From NCBI GenBank assembly GCA_019750295.1, contig JAIEOS010000020.1:55997-119996 (forward strand): DNA of 64,000 bases, given 5' to 3'. The translations under genes and the position numbers were made by a program. The first letter of the stretch is position 1; every line of letters starts with the position of its first letter. This DNA is from Bdellovibrionales bacterium. Lineage in GTDB: Bacteria > Bdellovibrionota > Bdellovibrionia > Bdellovibrionales > JAGQZY01. Below, in pieces: positions 52,342 through 60,766 of this stretch. The notes below the pieces were generated by a model, which had not been told where the DNA came from, made no database searches, and saw only the letters and a list, made by a program, of their open reading frames with translations.

Positions 52342-53512
52342 ACCTGCAAAATCTCACATCGTTTTTATGGGAACTTCGACCCATTTAGGGGGCGCCGAGC
52401 GCTCGCTGCTCGATTTTTTAAAAATGTACAGCCAAGATCCTGAGCGCGAAAACTATTCGGTTCTTTTTCCGAAAAGCGATGGTCCGCTGATCGAGGCTCT
52501 AAAAAGCCTCGACATCAAAGTGTTCACGCTCAGTTGGCCGGAGCTCTTTCTCAAATCCTCACGAAGCAATCAGCGCTCGATCTTGGCCGCTCTGATTTTT
52601 AATTTTCCTCAACTTTTAATTTATTTTTTTCGTCTGCTTTATTTTTTTAAAAAACATCGAGTGACTCACGTTCACTCCACAGGAATCAAGTGCCACGTTC
52701 TCTTGTGCTTAGCCTCTCTCTTTGTCAGAACAAAAATCACAATTCATTTTAGAGATAGCATCACCCACCCTCGCCTCCGTCGTTTTTTTTCCCTGTTCAA
52801 GAGACGAAAGAACATTATTTGGGTATCGGCCTCTAAATACATTCAAGCCACTGCGCCAGAACTCCCGATGATCAACATCTACGATGGATTTGATGACGAA
52901 ATCTTTTTCCCCCAACGAGGCACGTTTTTAAAAAAGCAATTAGGCCTTCCCTTTGGAACTCCGCTGGTGGTGCTGATGGGAGTGGTGGCCCGCTGGAAGG
53001 GACAAAAAGAGTTTATCGAAGCCGCTCAAAAAGTGGTGCAGGCCGTGCCGCGAGTTCACTTTGCCATTGTTGGAGAGAAAATCTACGATACACTTGCCGA
53101 TAGTGACTACTACGATGAGATCATTCAATTAGCAAAGACCTTAGGGTTGGAAGATCGAGTTCACTTCGTCCGTTTTCAAAAGCATCCCGAGGTGATCTAC
53201 AATAGCGTGGATCTTTTAGTGCATTGCTCGATCGCGCCGGAGCCCTTCGGACGCGTGATTGTTGAAGCCATGCTTTGTAAGACACCCGTGATCGCATCGC
53301 GTGCCGGCGGCGTTTTAGAAATCGTTGAGGACAATGTGACTGGCTTCCTCCACGAGCCCGGAAATGTTCGCGACTTAGCGAGAAAAATCAGAAATTGCCT
53401 CCTGAAAGAGGGACTGCAAGACCCGACCGCAAAAGCTCACGAGTTCGCCAAAGCTGCATTCAATCTACGCAAACAATACGATGCTCAGAAAAAAACCTTC
53501 TTGAGATTATAG
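52331..53512 (+). CDS. GT4-type glycosyltransferase
   Basis: The 393-residue protein has GTSTHLGGAERSLLDFLKM at the N-terminus and LMGVVARWKGQKEFIEAA and EPFGRVIVEAMLCKTPVIAS at the C-terminus, the GT4 donor site with E-x7-E. Last of the three-gene run. The 175-base stretch that follows is AT-rich without a clear terminator. Confidence 0.87.
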   Translation: MKTEPAKSHIVFMGTSTHLGGAERSLLDFLKMYSQDPERENYSVLFPKSDGPLIEALKSLDIKVFTLSWPELFLKSSRSNQRSILAALIFNFPQLLIYFFRLLYFFKKHRVTHVHSTGIKCHVLLCLASLFVRTKITIHFRDSITHPRLRRFFSLFKRRKNIIWVSASKYIQATAPELPMINIYDGFDDEIFFPQRGTFLKKQLGLPFGTPLVVLMGVVARWKGQKEFIEAAQKVVQAVPRVHFAIVGEKIYDTLADSDYYDEIIQLAKTLGLEDRVHFVRFQKHPEVIYNSVDLLVHCSIAPEPFGRVIVEAMLCKTPVIASRAGGVLEIVEDNVTGFLHEPGNVRDLARKIRNCLLKEGLQDPTAKAHEFAKAAFNLRKQYDAQKKTFLRL

Positions 53513-53687
53513 TTCCTCTTTTTCGATCTCAATTCGCTTAAGGAATCATCAGCTTTTGTTAAGGTTTTGTTAGCTCTTTGTAACACTTCTCATTTTTCTT
53601 TGAATTCCCTCGGGATAACTCATTAATATGACTCGGGGTAATGACAAAAACTTGAGAACTGAATCACGGTGGAAAGGGAAATTCGCC

Positions 53688-54515
53688 ATGCTTAAACAAC
53701 TCACGATTGTACTAATAGGGTTAATGGTAGGCTCAGCGGGGTTCAGCGCAACTCCCAAATACTATCCCGAATTTCAATCCAAAACGTCGGAAGATCTCAA
53801 AAAGGAACTTTATACGATTCTGAGTCAGTTTCACAAGCCTCAAGGGGATAAGCCCGATGCGATCCTAGCCAATTGCTCTGAGCCCGGCTGCTTTAAACAC
53901 ACCGAAGTGTCTTACAAAAAAGCACGTGCGTATTTATTCGGTTTTTTGCATTTAGAAGGGAGTAGCTTTAGCAGCTATCGCCTCGACACTTACTACTGTG
54001 ATGCGAGCCTGACCAATGAAGATTTTCCTAAAGGAGAAGCTTTAGGACCAATGATGATTCCTAAGCACACCGTGGTCAATGCCGAGCATGCATGGCCGCA
54101 AAGTAAATTCACCGGGAAATTTTCGAAAGCTACTCAAAAGTCTGATCTCCATATTTTATTCCCAGTGGATTCCAAGGTGAACTCCATTCGCCAAAACCTT
54201 CCGTATGGCGAAGTGGTTGAGCCCACCAAAGACGTTTGCCCCGAGGCCCTCTCCGGAAAAGATGAGGCCGGAACTCATGTCTTTGAACCCAGCCTTGAGG
54301 ACAAAGGCGATATGGCCCGGGCCACCTTCTATTTTTCCATTCGTTATCAAGCGAAAATCGATACAAAGCAGGAAGCGATTCTTCGAAAATGGGCCAAGCA
54401 AGACCCTGTCGACGCTCGCGAAGTGATTCGGAACGAAAAGATATTTTCGATCCAGATGGATCGCAATCCGTTTATTGATTTCCCAGAGCTCGAAGACCTG
54501 ATCACAGACTTCTAA
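53688..54515 (+). CDS. Secreted endonuclease I (EndA/NucM family)
   Basis: From ATG 53688 the 275-residue protein has a signal peptide (MLKQLTIVLIGLMVGSAGFSA). The active-site motif is visible as VNAEHAWPQSKF (catalytic His, with metal Glu/Asn elsewhere), followed by KSDLHILFPVDSKVNSIRQNLPYGEV. EndA-type enzymes degrade double-stranded DNA and RNA in the periplasm or outside the cell; in a predatory lifestyle they could process prey DNA, but that role is inference. Two hairpins overlap and follow its stop. Confidence 0.9.
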   Translation: MLKQLTIVLIGLMVGSAGFSATPKYYPEFQSKTSEDLKKELYTILSQFHKPQGDKPDAILANCSEPGCFKHTEVSYKKARAYLFGFLHLEGSSFSSYRLDTYYCDASLTNEDFPKGEALGPMMIPKHTVVNAEHAWPQSKFTGKFSKATQKSDLHILFPVDSKVNSIRQNLPYGEVVEPTKDVCPEALSGKDEAGTHVFEPSLEDKGDMARATFYFSIRYQAKIDTKQEAILRKWAKQDPVDAREVIRNEKIFSIQMDRNPFIDFPELEDLITDF

Positions 54516-54524
54516 GTCTGTGAT
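54501..54524. repeat. Perfect 11-bp hairpin at the endonuclease stop codon
   Basis: ATCACAGACTT (54501-54511) and AAGTCTGTGAT (54514-54524) are exact reverse complements with a two-base loop. The TAA stop (54513-54515) lies in the loop and the second arm. It could protect the 3' end of the mRNA or help termination. Confidence 0.8.
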
Positions 54525-54527
54525 GAC

Positions 54528-54547
54528 GGCCGACGCAGGTGTCGGCC
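54528..54547. repeat. GC-rich 7-bp hairpin
   Basis: GGCCGAC (54528-54534) and GTCGGCC (54541-54547) pair with a six-base loop, only three bases after the previous hairpin. No T-run follows, so an intrinsic terminator is not certain. Confidence 0.7.
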
Positions 54548-54571
54548 CATCTCGACGGTATTAAAATTACA

Positions 54572-54823
54572 TTAGTTCTTTTCGATGGTGCGGAGCTGCT
54601 GAAGTGTGTAGGCCCGTGTTTTTTCGATATCAAAATTCGGCTGGAATTGAATCTGATAGACCATGGTCGAAAACATTTTCTTTTGGGTGGCCGACGTCGG
54701 ATGAGTCTCGAGAAAACGATTGATATAGAGAACCGCTTTGCGCTTGAAATCGCCGTAGTCTTTAACATTGATCGTTTGAATGGCAGTCTTGAGATCGGTG
54801 ATGGTATTGATGTTTTCTAACAT
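54572..54823 (-). CDS. Small helical protein of unknown function
   Basis: The 83-residue protein is cytoplasmic by lack of signal sequence and predicted mostly helical (INTITDLKTAIQTINVKDYGDF at the start). It has no cysteines, no motif I recognise. It is on the opposite strand to the endonuclease and separated by a candidate terminator from the secreted protein at 54949. Its status as a gene rests on length and a reasonable codon pattern only. Confidence 0.5.
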   Translation of the reverse strand: MLENINTITDLKTAIQTINVKDYGDFKRKAVLYINRFLETHPTSATQKKMFSTMVYQIQFQPNFDIEKTRAYTLQQLRTIEKN

Positions 54824-54902
54824 GCTCTAAAACTATATCGAGAGGTTTTCGAGATCAATCGTTTAACGATGACAATGAGTGTAGAAAGTCCGAAAAGGGG
54901 GT

Positions 54903-54937
54903 GTCCTCTCGACCGGGGGAAGCCGAGAGGACTTTTT
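54903..54937. terminator. Candidate hairpin terminator
   Basis: GTCCTCTCG (54903-54911) and CGAGAGGAC (54924-54932) form a nine-base-pair stem followed by TTTTT (54933-54937) on the plus strand. On the minus strand a T-run occurs only after a short gap, so it may serve both directions, ending the leftward transcript of 54949-55341. Confidence 0.65.
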
Positions 54938-54948
54938 GGGGGGGAATC

Positions 54949-55341
54949 TTAATTATTTAATGTGCTCATGAGATCGGCTTGAAGATTGGCTTCCTCGTCG
55001 CCCGTGAGCTTTTCAATTCTAAATTTAATTTTTTCTTTCTTATTGACGCGAGACTCTTGGCGAATGGCTTTGGAGTAGGTGCACTCCCCATTAAATTCGA
55101 CATTCTCTCTCATGCCGCCTTTATAAAGGTTCACACAGTTCGCATAGGCATAGCGACGAGCCTCATCGTGGCTGCGAGCCGGTGTTTCAGCGTTAGAACT
55201 ATATCCTCGCTGAGTGATAAGACCATCATCTATCATATTGCACTGACAAACGGCGATCACGCCCTCTGTCGTTGTACGGCTTCCGGCAAAAGCTGAAGAA
55301 CCAGCCAAGACCAGGCCTACAAGTGTTATTACGAACTTCAT
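54949..55341 (-). CDS. Secreted cysteine-containing protein of unknown function
   Basis: The 130-residue protein has a signal peptide (MKFVITLVGLVLAGSSAFAG) and four cysteines (VCQCNM, ANCVNL and GECTYS), likely in disulfides. AGGAGG upstream of the ATG supports the start. I recognise no family. Confidence 0.6.
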   Translation of the reverse strand: MKFVITLVGLVLAGSSAFAGSRTTTEGVIAVCQCNMIDDGLITQRGYSSNAETPARSHDEARRYAYANCVNLYKGGMRENVEFNGECTYSKAIRQESRVNKKEKIKFRIEKLTGDEEANLQADLMSTLNN

Positions 55342-55564
55342 ATATCCTCCTATAAACGTTCCAGTAAATTCCGAAGAGTCTATGTGCAGACTCCATGCCT
55401 GGACGGAAACGATCGAGCTGCAATATAAGCTCCCTCGATTCTAACGGAGTGACAATTCTGGGCCCATTCGGCCCTGAAATGAGCGCCCGAGGACCTCCTC
55501 TCTGATTTCTTTGCACTTGCGGATGGCGCTATTTGTGCAAAACTTAAAGGAAACAGGAGGCCCT

Positions 55565-55870
55565 ATGTCTTTATCCCGAATTCTTTTAGTTTTTACGATT
55601 TTTGGATGGGCCTCGATCACCCTCGCCGCTCCCAATCCCAAAGAGGTGGAGGCTCAGGTCGTCTCTGCGGTTTCCCGACAGTTAAACATTAAGACCGACA
55701 AGGTGATCACTCAAAGTCGTATTGAGGATTTAGGTGGGGACGAATTCGACATCGTCGATATCGCTCACCGGCTCGAAAAACAATATTCGATCTCTCTGAG
55801 CGATAGCGAAATCGACTCCTTGTCCAGAGTCGATGATTTTACGCAGATTATTTTGAATAAAGTGAAGTGA
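55565..55870 (+). CDS. Periplasmic acyl-carrier-like protein lacking the carrier Ser
   Basis: The start is ATG 55565, with AGGAGG upstream; the frame up to 55511 is not needed. The 101-residue protein has a cleavable signal peptide (MSLSRILLVFTIFGWASITLA) followed by an ACP-like four-helix domain: QLNIKTDKVITQSRIEDLGG, then GDEFDIVDIAHRLE, where AcpP has [14 protein letters not shown]. The phosphopantetheine-bearing Ser is Glu60 here, so it cannot carry an acyl group in the usual way. Export of an ACP-like fold is unusual. No partner enzymes are adjacent. Confidence 0.8.
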   Translation: MSLSRILLVFTIFGWASITLAAPNPKEVEAQVVSAVSRQLNIKTDKVITQSRIEDLGGDEFDIVDIAHRLEKQYSISLSDSEIDSLSRVDDFTQIILNKVK

Positions 55871-55882
55871 TTTCGCAAAAAT

Positions 55883-56653
55883 TTATTTCTTAAGAACGCG
55901 CTCGATAATCGCGCTAAATGTCCCGGGCTCTTGGGCCCCCATCAGAGCCACCCCGTTAATCATATAGGCGGGAGTTCCGTTAAATCCAAGTTTGTGATGC
56001 TCTTGAACGTCTTCGTTAATTCGTTGAGCGACCACGCCTTTTTTGATCTCCGCCTCAACCTTAGCTTTCACTCCCCCCACTTTTTTAAGAAGATCCCAAA
56101 CATCCTTATCACTTTCGATGTTTTGCTGATTTTCGTAAGCGAGTTTATAAAATTTTTGAGCTTTAACCTTATCGGAAATCAATAAAGCTTCAAACACCTC
56201 TGCCGAGAGCTGAGCCTGCTTGTGCTGAGTCAGCGGCATGTGCTTATGAATGATCTTCACCTTCCCGTTATACTTCTTTTTGATCTCCTCGAGAGAATCA
56301 AAATCCATGCGGCACGCGGGACACTGGAAATCAGCGTATTTAATGATCGTTACTGGGGCCGAATTTTCTCCAAAAAGAACACGAGCCTCTTCGGTCTTTG
56401 CGGAGCGAGGTTTTTTAAGATCCTTTTCTAATTGCTCTTCTCTTTGCTTTTGCATTTCGACATACATCTGCTCTTGGGAAGACTGTGCGGCCTCTTGAAC
56501 CACCTTCATGAACGTGACGGGATCTTTGCGAATCGCTTCGTAAACGAGATCGGGATTCTCTTGGATGGTCTGGCGAATTTGTTCCTTGGAGGCACAACCC
56601 GCAAGGATTGCGGCGGCGCCAGTGATCATCAGCAAACAGATATTATGTTTCAT
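55883..56653 (-). CDS. DsbA-like thioredoxin-fold lipoprotein
   Basis: The 256-residue protein has a lipoprotein signal with lipobox LAGC (Cys19), a helical linker, and a DsbA-type thioredoxin domain with the redox-active CPAC motif in ADFQCPACRMDF and a cis-Pro region GFNGTPAYMING. It probably exchanges disulfides on periplasmic proteins, anchored to a membrane. It is convergent with the ACP-like gene. Confidence 0.88.
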   Translation of the reverse strand: MKHNICLLMITGAAAILAGCASKEQIRQTIQENPDLVYEAIRKDPVTFMKVVQEAAQSSQEQMYVEMQKQREEQLEKDLKKPRSAKTEEARVLFGENSAPVTIIKYADFQCPACRMDFDSLEEIKKKYNGKVKIIHKHMPLTQHKQAQLSAEVFEALLISDKVKAQKFYKLAYENQQNIESDKDVWDLLKKVGGVKAKVEAEIKKGVVAQRINEDVQEHHKLGFNGTPAYMINGVALMGAQEPGTFSAIIERVLKK

Positions 56654-56707
56654 GTTTTTCCTTTGGTTTGTTCTTCAAAATAAAGCTCGGTGAACTTTTG
56701 TACTATC

Positions 56708-57754
56708 TTAAATGTAAATTCCGATATTTTTCGCCATTTGCACCCAGCGGTGATCTTCGGTCACTAAGCGGGGTTTTCCCATGACGACTTTAAGTGGAGC
56801 GCTTGAAATTGAACCGTCTTTGTAAATCACGGCTTGGCCCCACTCCCCTTTGAGCGCCAGAGACGCGGCTTTGATTCCCATCGCTGTGGTGAGGAAACGA
56901 TCGGTGGTGCTCGGGGAACGACTGCGTTGAAGGTGACCTAAGACCACCGTGCGCGATTCCCATCCCACCGTTTTCTCAATCCATCGACTGAGCTGACTCC
57001 CTACGCCGACTTCGATGACTTCACTCGCACCGCTTTTATCTTTTTTGCGCTGAACCGGTCCATCGAGGAGAACACCTTCGGCCACAACGATCACTAATCC
57101 CCGATGCAAAGTTTTTTGCTCTTTAAGAAACGCGGCAAAGGCTTTCTTATCTAATTTTTTCTCGGGAATTAAAATCGCATTGGCGTAGGACGCGATTCCG
57201 CCACCGACGGCAATCCATCCCGCCGTTCGCCCCATCACTTCCACCAGAATCACGCGCTTGTGCGCATGAGCCGTCGCTCGCAAAGAGTCCACCGCCTCGC
57301 ACACCACCGAGCACGCTGTATCGTAACCAAAGGTCGCGTCGGTCCCAGGAAGATCGTTATCGATGGTTTTCGGCACTCCAATAATTTTGATCTCTTGACT
57401 GACATCCTGAAGGCTCCGGAAAGTTCCATCTCCGCCAGCCACAATAATGCCCTCAAGCTTGAGCTGTTTGTATTTTTTTAAAAACTCGGCCTCGCGCCCT
57501 TCGATGCCGGAGCGATTGGACGTTCCGATAAATGTTCCCGCTTGAGCGTGAATGCCTTCGATATTGTGCATGTGAATATCAAGGGTGGCCTGATTAAAAA
57601 CGCCTTCGAATCCGTCGCAAATTCCGACGACCTCATAACCCTTAAGGAGAAGCATTCGACTGGTCGCCTCGATGACACTATTGAGGCCTGGGGCATCGCC
57701 GCCGCCCGTGAGTAATCCGATCCGACGCTTTATTGATCTTTTAGTATTCGACAT
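56708..57754 (-). CDS. pfkA: 6-phosphofructokinase
   Basis: The 348-residue protein has the substrate-site GGGDAPGLN, the nucleotide site IIVAGGDGTFRSLQ and GVPKTIDNDLPGTDATFGYDTA, and the VEVMGRTAGW motif. It phosphorylates fructose 6-phosphate in glycolysis. At the positions equivalent to E. coli 104 and 124 it has Gly and Lys, respectively: the Gly points to ATP, while the Lys is more usual in pyrophosphate-dependent enzymes. This Gly/Lys pair is characteristic of the long ATP-type group III. The start overlaps a small lipoprotein gene by 25 bases. Confidence 0.92.
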   Translation of the reverse strand: MSNTKRSIKRRIGLLTGGGDAPGLNSVIEATSRMLLLKGYEVVGICDGFEGVFNQATLDIHMHNIEGIHAQAGTFIGTSNRSGIEGREAEFLKKYKQLKLEGIIVAGGDGTFRSLQDVSQEIKIIGVPKTIDNDLPGTDATFGYDTACSVVCEAVDSLRATAHAHKRVILVEVMGRTAGWIAVGGGIASYANAILIPEKKLDKKAFAAFLKEQKTLHRGLVIVVAEGVLLDGPVQRKKDKSGASEVIEVGVGSQLSRWIEKTVGWESRTVVLGHLQRSRSPSTTDRFLTTAMGIKAASLALKGEWGQAVIYKDGSISSAPLKVVMGKPRLVTEDHRWVQMAKNIGIYI

Positions 57755-57978
57755 TGAACCCTCACTAAATATTCTCGGTAACGACCATACTGGCCACCGG
57801 TTCTTTGAGATTCCACTTTACTAAGAACATTATATCCCCCACGACACTTCTCTTGAGCCCGAAAATAGCACTGGTTGGGCCAGTGCTTACAGGTAAACTC
57901 CACGACCTGAGTCTTTTCCCCGGCGGGCGTTGTGCATCCTACAAAAAGGACGAGCCAAATCCCCCTACCAACGCGCAT
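57730..57978 (-). CDS. Small predicted lipoprotein
   Basis: From ATG 57978 the 82-residue protein has a lipoprotein signal ending in LFVGC (Cys15). The mature part is cysteine-rich (FTCKHWPNQCYF, EKCRGG and VQCRIL). It overlaps the 3' end of the ABC permease gene by 14 bases and the 5' end of pfkA by 25 bases, so it is in a tight leftward operon. Unknown function. Confidence 0.55.
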   Translation of the reverse strand: MRVGRGIWLVLFVGCTTPAGEKTQVVEFTCKHWPNQCYFRAQEKCRGGYNVLSKVESQRTGGQYGRYREYLVRVQCRILKDQ

Positions 57979-58750
57979 AGCTTCCTTTAAGGAGAGTTCG
58001 GTACGCAAAGGCATAAAAAAACAAACACGACAAAATCGAAATCCAAAGTGCCGTCCAATGATTGACGTCACTGGTCCCTAAAACTCCAAAGCGAACTCCG
58101 TTAATAAAATACAACATCGGATTCATCTGCGAAATATTTTGCCAGATGGGGTGCAGAGATTTGATCGAAAAGAAAACTCCCCCCAAATAAATCAGTGGCA
58201 AAAGCACAAACGAATTGATCGCGCTCAGTTGATCAAAGGTTCTCGCCCAAAAGGCAATGGAGATTCCAAACAGCGCAAAAGTGATTCCACCGACGCAAAG
58301 AAAAACCAAAAGCCACAGCGGATGTTGAACCGCTAAAAACTCGCCATTCATCACGTAATAGAAGACCTCTCCGGTAAATCCCGTGACCACTCCCACCAAT
58401 AAACCTCGCGAAAGACCACCGAGCGCTAAGGCCGCAAGAATCTCGGTCTCCTTAAGGGGAGAGATCTTCCAGTCTTCCAAGTCTCCACTAAACTTCCCAG
58501 AGACGATGGAGCTTGAGGTGTTTTGAAACGCATTATTCAACACCGACATCATCACTAAGCCCGGGATGAGAAACGCCAGATAACTGACATTGTTTTCCAA
58601 TTGAATCGCCGACCCGAGAGACACTCCAAAAATTAATAAATAAAGACTCGAGCTCACCAAAGGTGAAAACACGGTTTGCACCGAAACTTTGGCAAATCTT
58701 TTGATCTCGCGATAATACAAAGTGAGAAACGGTTGAAAATTAGTCCTCAT
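57965..58750 (-). CDS. ABC-2 type transporter permease
   Basis: The 261-residue protein has six hydrophobic helices and the ABC-2 permease pattern VFSPLVSSSLYLLIFGVSLGS, IPGLVMMSVLNNAFQNTSSS and LPLIYLGGVFFSIKSLHPIWQ. It pairs with the ATPase encoded upstream (ATGA overlap) to form an exporter, likely of lipid, polysaccharide or drug type. The substrate is unknown. Confidence 0.9.
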   Translation of the reverse strand: MRTNFQPFLTLYYREIKRFAKVSVQTVFSPLVSSSLYLLIFGVSLGSAIQLENNVSYLAFLIPGLVMMSVLNNAFQNTSSSIVSGKFSGDLEDWKISPLKETEILAALALGGLSRGLLVGVVTGFTGEVFYYVMNGEFLAVQHPLWLLVFLCVGGITFALFGISIAFWARTFDQLSAINSFVLLPLIYLGGVFFSIKSLHPIWQNISQMNPMLYFINGVRFGVLGTSDVNHWTALWISILSCLFFYAFAYRTLLKGSYARW

Positions 58751-59646
58751 GCTTCACTTCCTAAAACATGCCTAAAGGCATCTTCCAAAGATCCCTCTTC
58801 GATTTTGACATCGATCAACGCCTGCGCACTGAGCCCGAGCTCATCTAAAAGTTGCCCGATGCCTTTTTCAGGCTCCACTAAAAACTGCCATTCCGCATCC
58901 ACATGAGAGATCAATTGGGCATGGGAGATCTCACCACTGGTTTTAAGCTTAAGCGTAACTTTCCTTTTGGTCATTTTATCGATGAGCTGTTTAGTGTTTC
59001 CAACCGTGCGAAGCTTTCCATTTTGAAGGATCCCGACGCGATCACAAAGTTTTTCCGCCTCTTCGAGGTAATGAGTCGTTAAGAGGATCGACATTCCATT
59101 TTTCTTTAGCTCCTCGACAAAATCCCAGAGAGAGGCGCGAAGCTCGATATCAACTCCGGCGGTGGGCTCGTCGAGAAGTAACAATTGCGGATCATGAACT
59201 AAAGCCTTTGCGATCAGAAGTCGGCGCTTCATTCCTCCGCTTAAGGCTTTGACTTTTTTATGGCGATGCTCCCAAAGACCTAATCGGTGCAAAAGGTATT
59301 CGATCTTTTCTCGATTGTTGCGTTTTCCAAAATACCCGGAATGAAAATCTAAAATCTCGTAGACATCAAAGTAACCATGATTGATCACCTCTTGCGGAAC
59401 AAATCCAACCAAGCGTTTCGCATCGGTGGGCGACGTCTGTGGGCTTCGGCCATAGATCGAAATCTCTCCCGACGTCGGCTCCTGGAGAGTGACGAGGCAA
59501 GAGATGATTGAGGTTTTACCCGCCCCATTGGGACCGAGGAGACCGAAAATTTCTCCCGGGTGAACCTCAAAGCTCACATCATTGACGGCGGTGGCGGAGC
59601 CGTACTTCTTCACGAGATTTTTAATCTGTAACGGGATGGAATTCAT
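58747..59646 (-). CDS. ABC transporter ATP-binding protein
   Basis: The 299-residue ATPase has Walker A GLLGPNGAGKTS, the signature KALSGGMKRRLLIAK, Walker B LLLLDEPTAGVD and the H-loop in LLTTHYLEEAEK. It powers the ABC-2 permease encoded immediately downstream. The C-terminal extension (after about residue 210) is typical of DrrA/YadG-like ATPases. Confidence 0.92.
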   Translation of the reverse strand: MNSIPLQIKNLVKKYGSATAVNDVSFEVHPGEIFGLLGPNGAGKTSIISCLVTLQEPTSGEISIYGRSPQTSPTDAKRLVGFVPQEVINHGYFDVYEILDFHSGYFGKRNNREKIEYLLHRLGLWEHRHKKVKALSGGMKRRLLIAKALVHDPQLLLLDEPTAGVDIELRASLWDFVEELKKNGMSILLTTHYLEEAEKLCDRVGILQNGKLRTVGNTKQLIDKMTKRKVTLKLKTSGEISHAQLISHVDAEWQFLVEPEKGIGQLLDELGLSAQALIDVKIEEGSLEDAFRHVLGSEA

Positions 59647-59785
59647 TCTTCACAGTATTCCTTTGCGCCTCTCCTCTGTCTACTTTACGAGGGGATGATG
59701 CCACTCGGCATGGGGTGCTGTATTGGCGGGCTTTTTGCTCATTCTCACGTTGAATTGAACCAGATATCCCCTCGGTGGAGCCCAT

Positions 59786-60766
59786 GTGTTTGGACGTATA
59801 GTCTTTTCATTTTTTGTATGTTTTTTAAACAGTCCGTGGGCTTCGGCCGCACCGACGTGCTTTGATATTTTTAAGGCTTCTCCCCGCGCGAGCTTCCTCG
59901 CCCCCTTCCGTGAGGTACGTTCAGAACTTAAGCCCACGGAAATCCCCCAGCACGGAATGGTGATTCGTGCCGGATCCCGCGAGGGTTTACAAAAGGTGCT
60001 CGCGGTTTTGGATGTGCGCGATGGAACTTATCCTCTGATAATTGACCAGTCGAATAACGTAGTGATCGATCACCGTCTCCCCGACATTCAAGCAAAGTTA
60101 AGACGCCCCTTTCTTGGCACCCATCGCGGCCTTTACAGTCAACTCTTAGCCACCTTTGGAAGCTCGGCCCAGGTGGTGTTCGCAGGTCAGATTCGCGTGG
60201 TGGGAGGTCGAGCCATTAATCTCATTGATCAGGCCTCGACGTTTCATGATGTTATGAAGAATCACGATGCCAACGATACCGTGCAAGTCGAGCGAGCCTT
60301 TAACGAGCTTGTGGAGAGCAATCAGGTTCGTTTGGATTTTGCGTTCTCGTATTTAAAAAGTTTAGGACTCGTTTCCGAATCCACGGAGATCATCAATTAT
60401 CAAAAACGCTTTGGTCGCTCCGAAGACAAATCCGAGGGGCACGTCCTCGCCGAGCGCGCCGCTGTTTTTGAAATCCGTTGTCGCGCCAATCCCCAATGCC
60501 TTTCGAAGTTTATGAGAGCTGAACGATTTGTAAGACAGGTGGTGGATCGCGGTGGCATCTCTTACATCATGTCTCGCTACGAGGCTCTGAAAACGGTGGA
60601 TATGGTGACGGCTTGGGATATTCTGACGTTATGGCCGATGCTCCTTAAAGACGGCCCTTTGGATGTGATGGCGCTCAAAGATATGCTCAACGTCGAAACG
60701 ACCCGAGGACAAATCTTTCAGCGATTTATCGAGGACTCACCGACATTACTTTTAATTGAAGATTAA
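59786..60766 (+). CDS. Secreted protein of unknown function
   Basis: The 326-residue protein starts at GTG 59786, giving a signal peptide (MFGRIVFSFFVCFLNSPWASA). The mature part has IRAGSREGLQKVLAVLDVRDGTYPLII and LGTHRGLYSQLLATFGSSAQVVFAGQI, then a long helical C-terminal half. I recognise no family. It converges with prfC, whose stop overlaps its own by four bases. Confidence 0.6.
   Translation: MFGRIVFSFFVCFLNSPWASAAPTCFDIFKASPRASFLAPFREVRSELKPTEIPQHGMVIRAGSREGLQKVLAVLDVRDGTYPLIIDQSNNVVIDHRLPDIQAKLRRPFLGTHRGLYSQLLATFGSSAQVVFAGQIRVVGGRAINLIDQASTFHDVMKNHDANDTVQVERAFNELVESNQVRLDFAFSYLKSLGLVSESTEIINYQKRFGRSEDKSEGHVLAERAAVFEIRCRANPQCLSKFMRAERFVRQVVDRGGISYIMSRYEALKTVDMVTAWDILTLWPMLLKDGPLDVMALKDMLNVETTRGQIFQRFIEDSPTLLLIED

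Noticed and set aside
59680..59937. 85-residue minus-strand reading frame
   Set aside because: Overlaps the signal peptide region of the plus-strand gene at 59786 and has no ribosome-binding site or motif.
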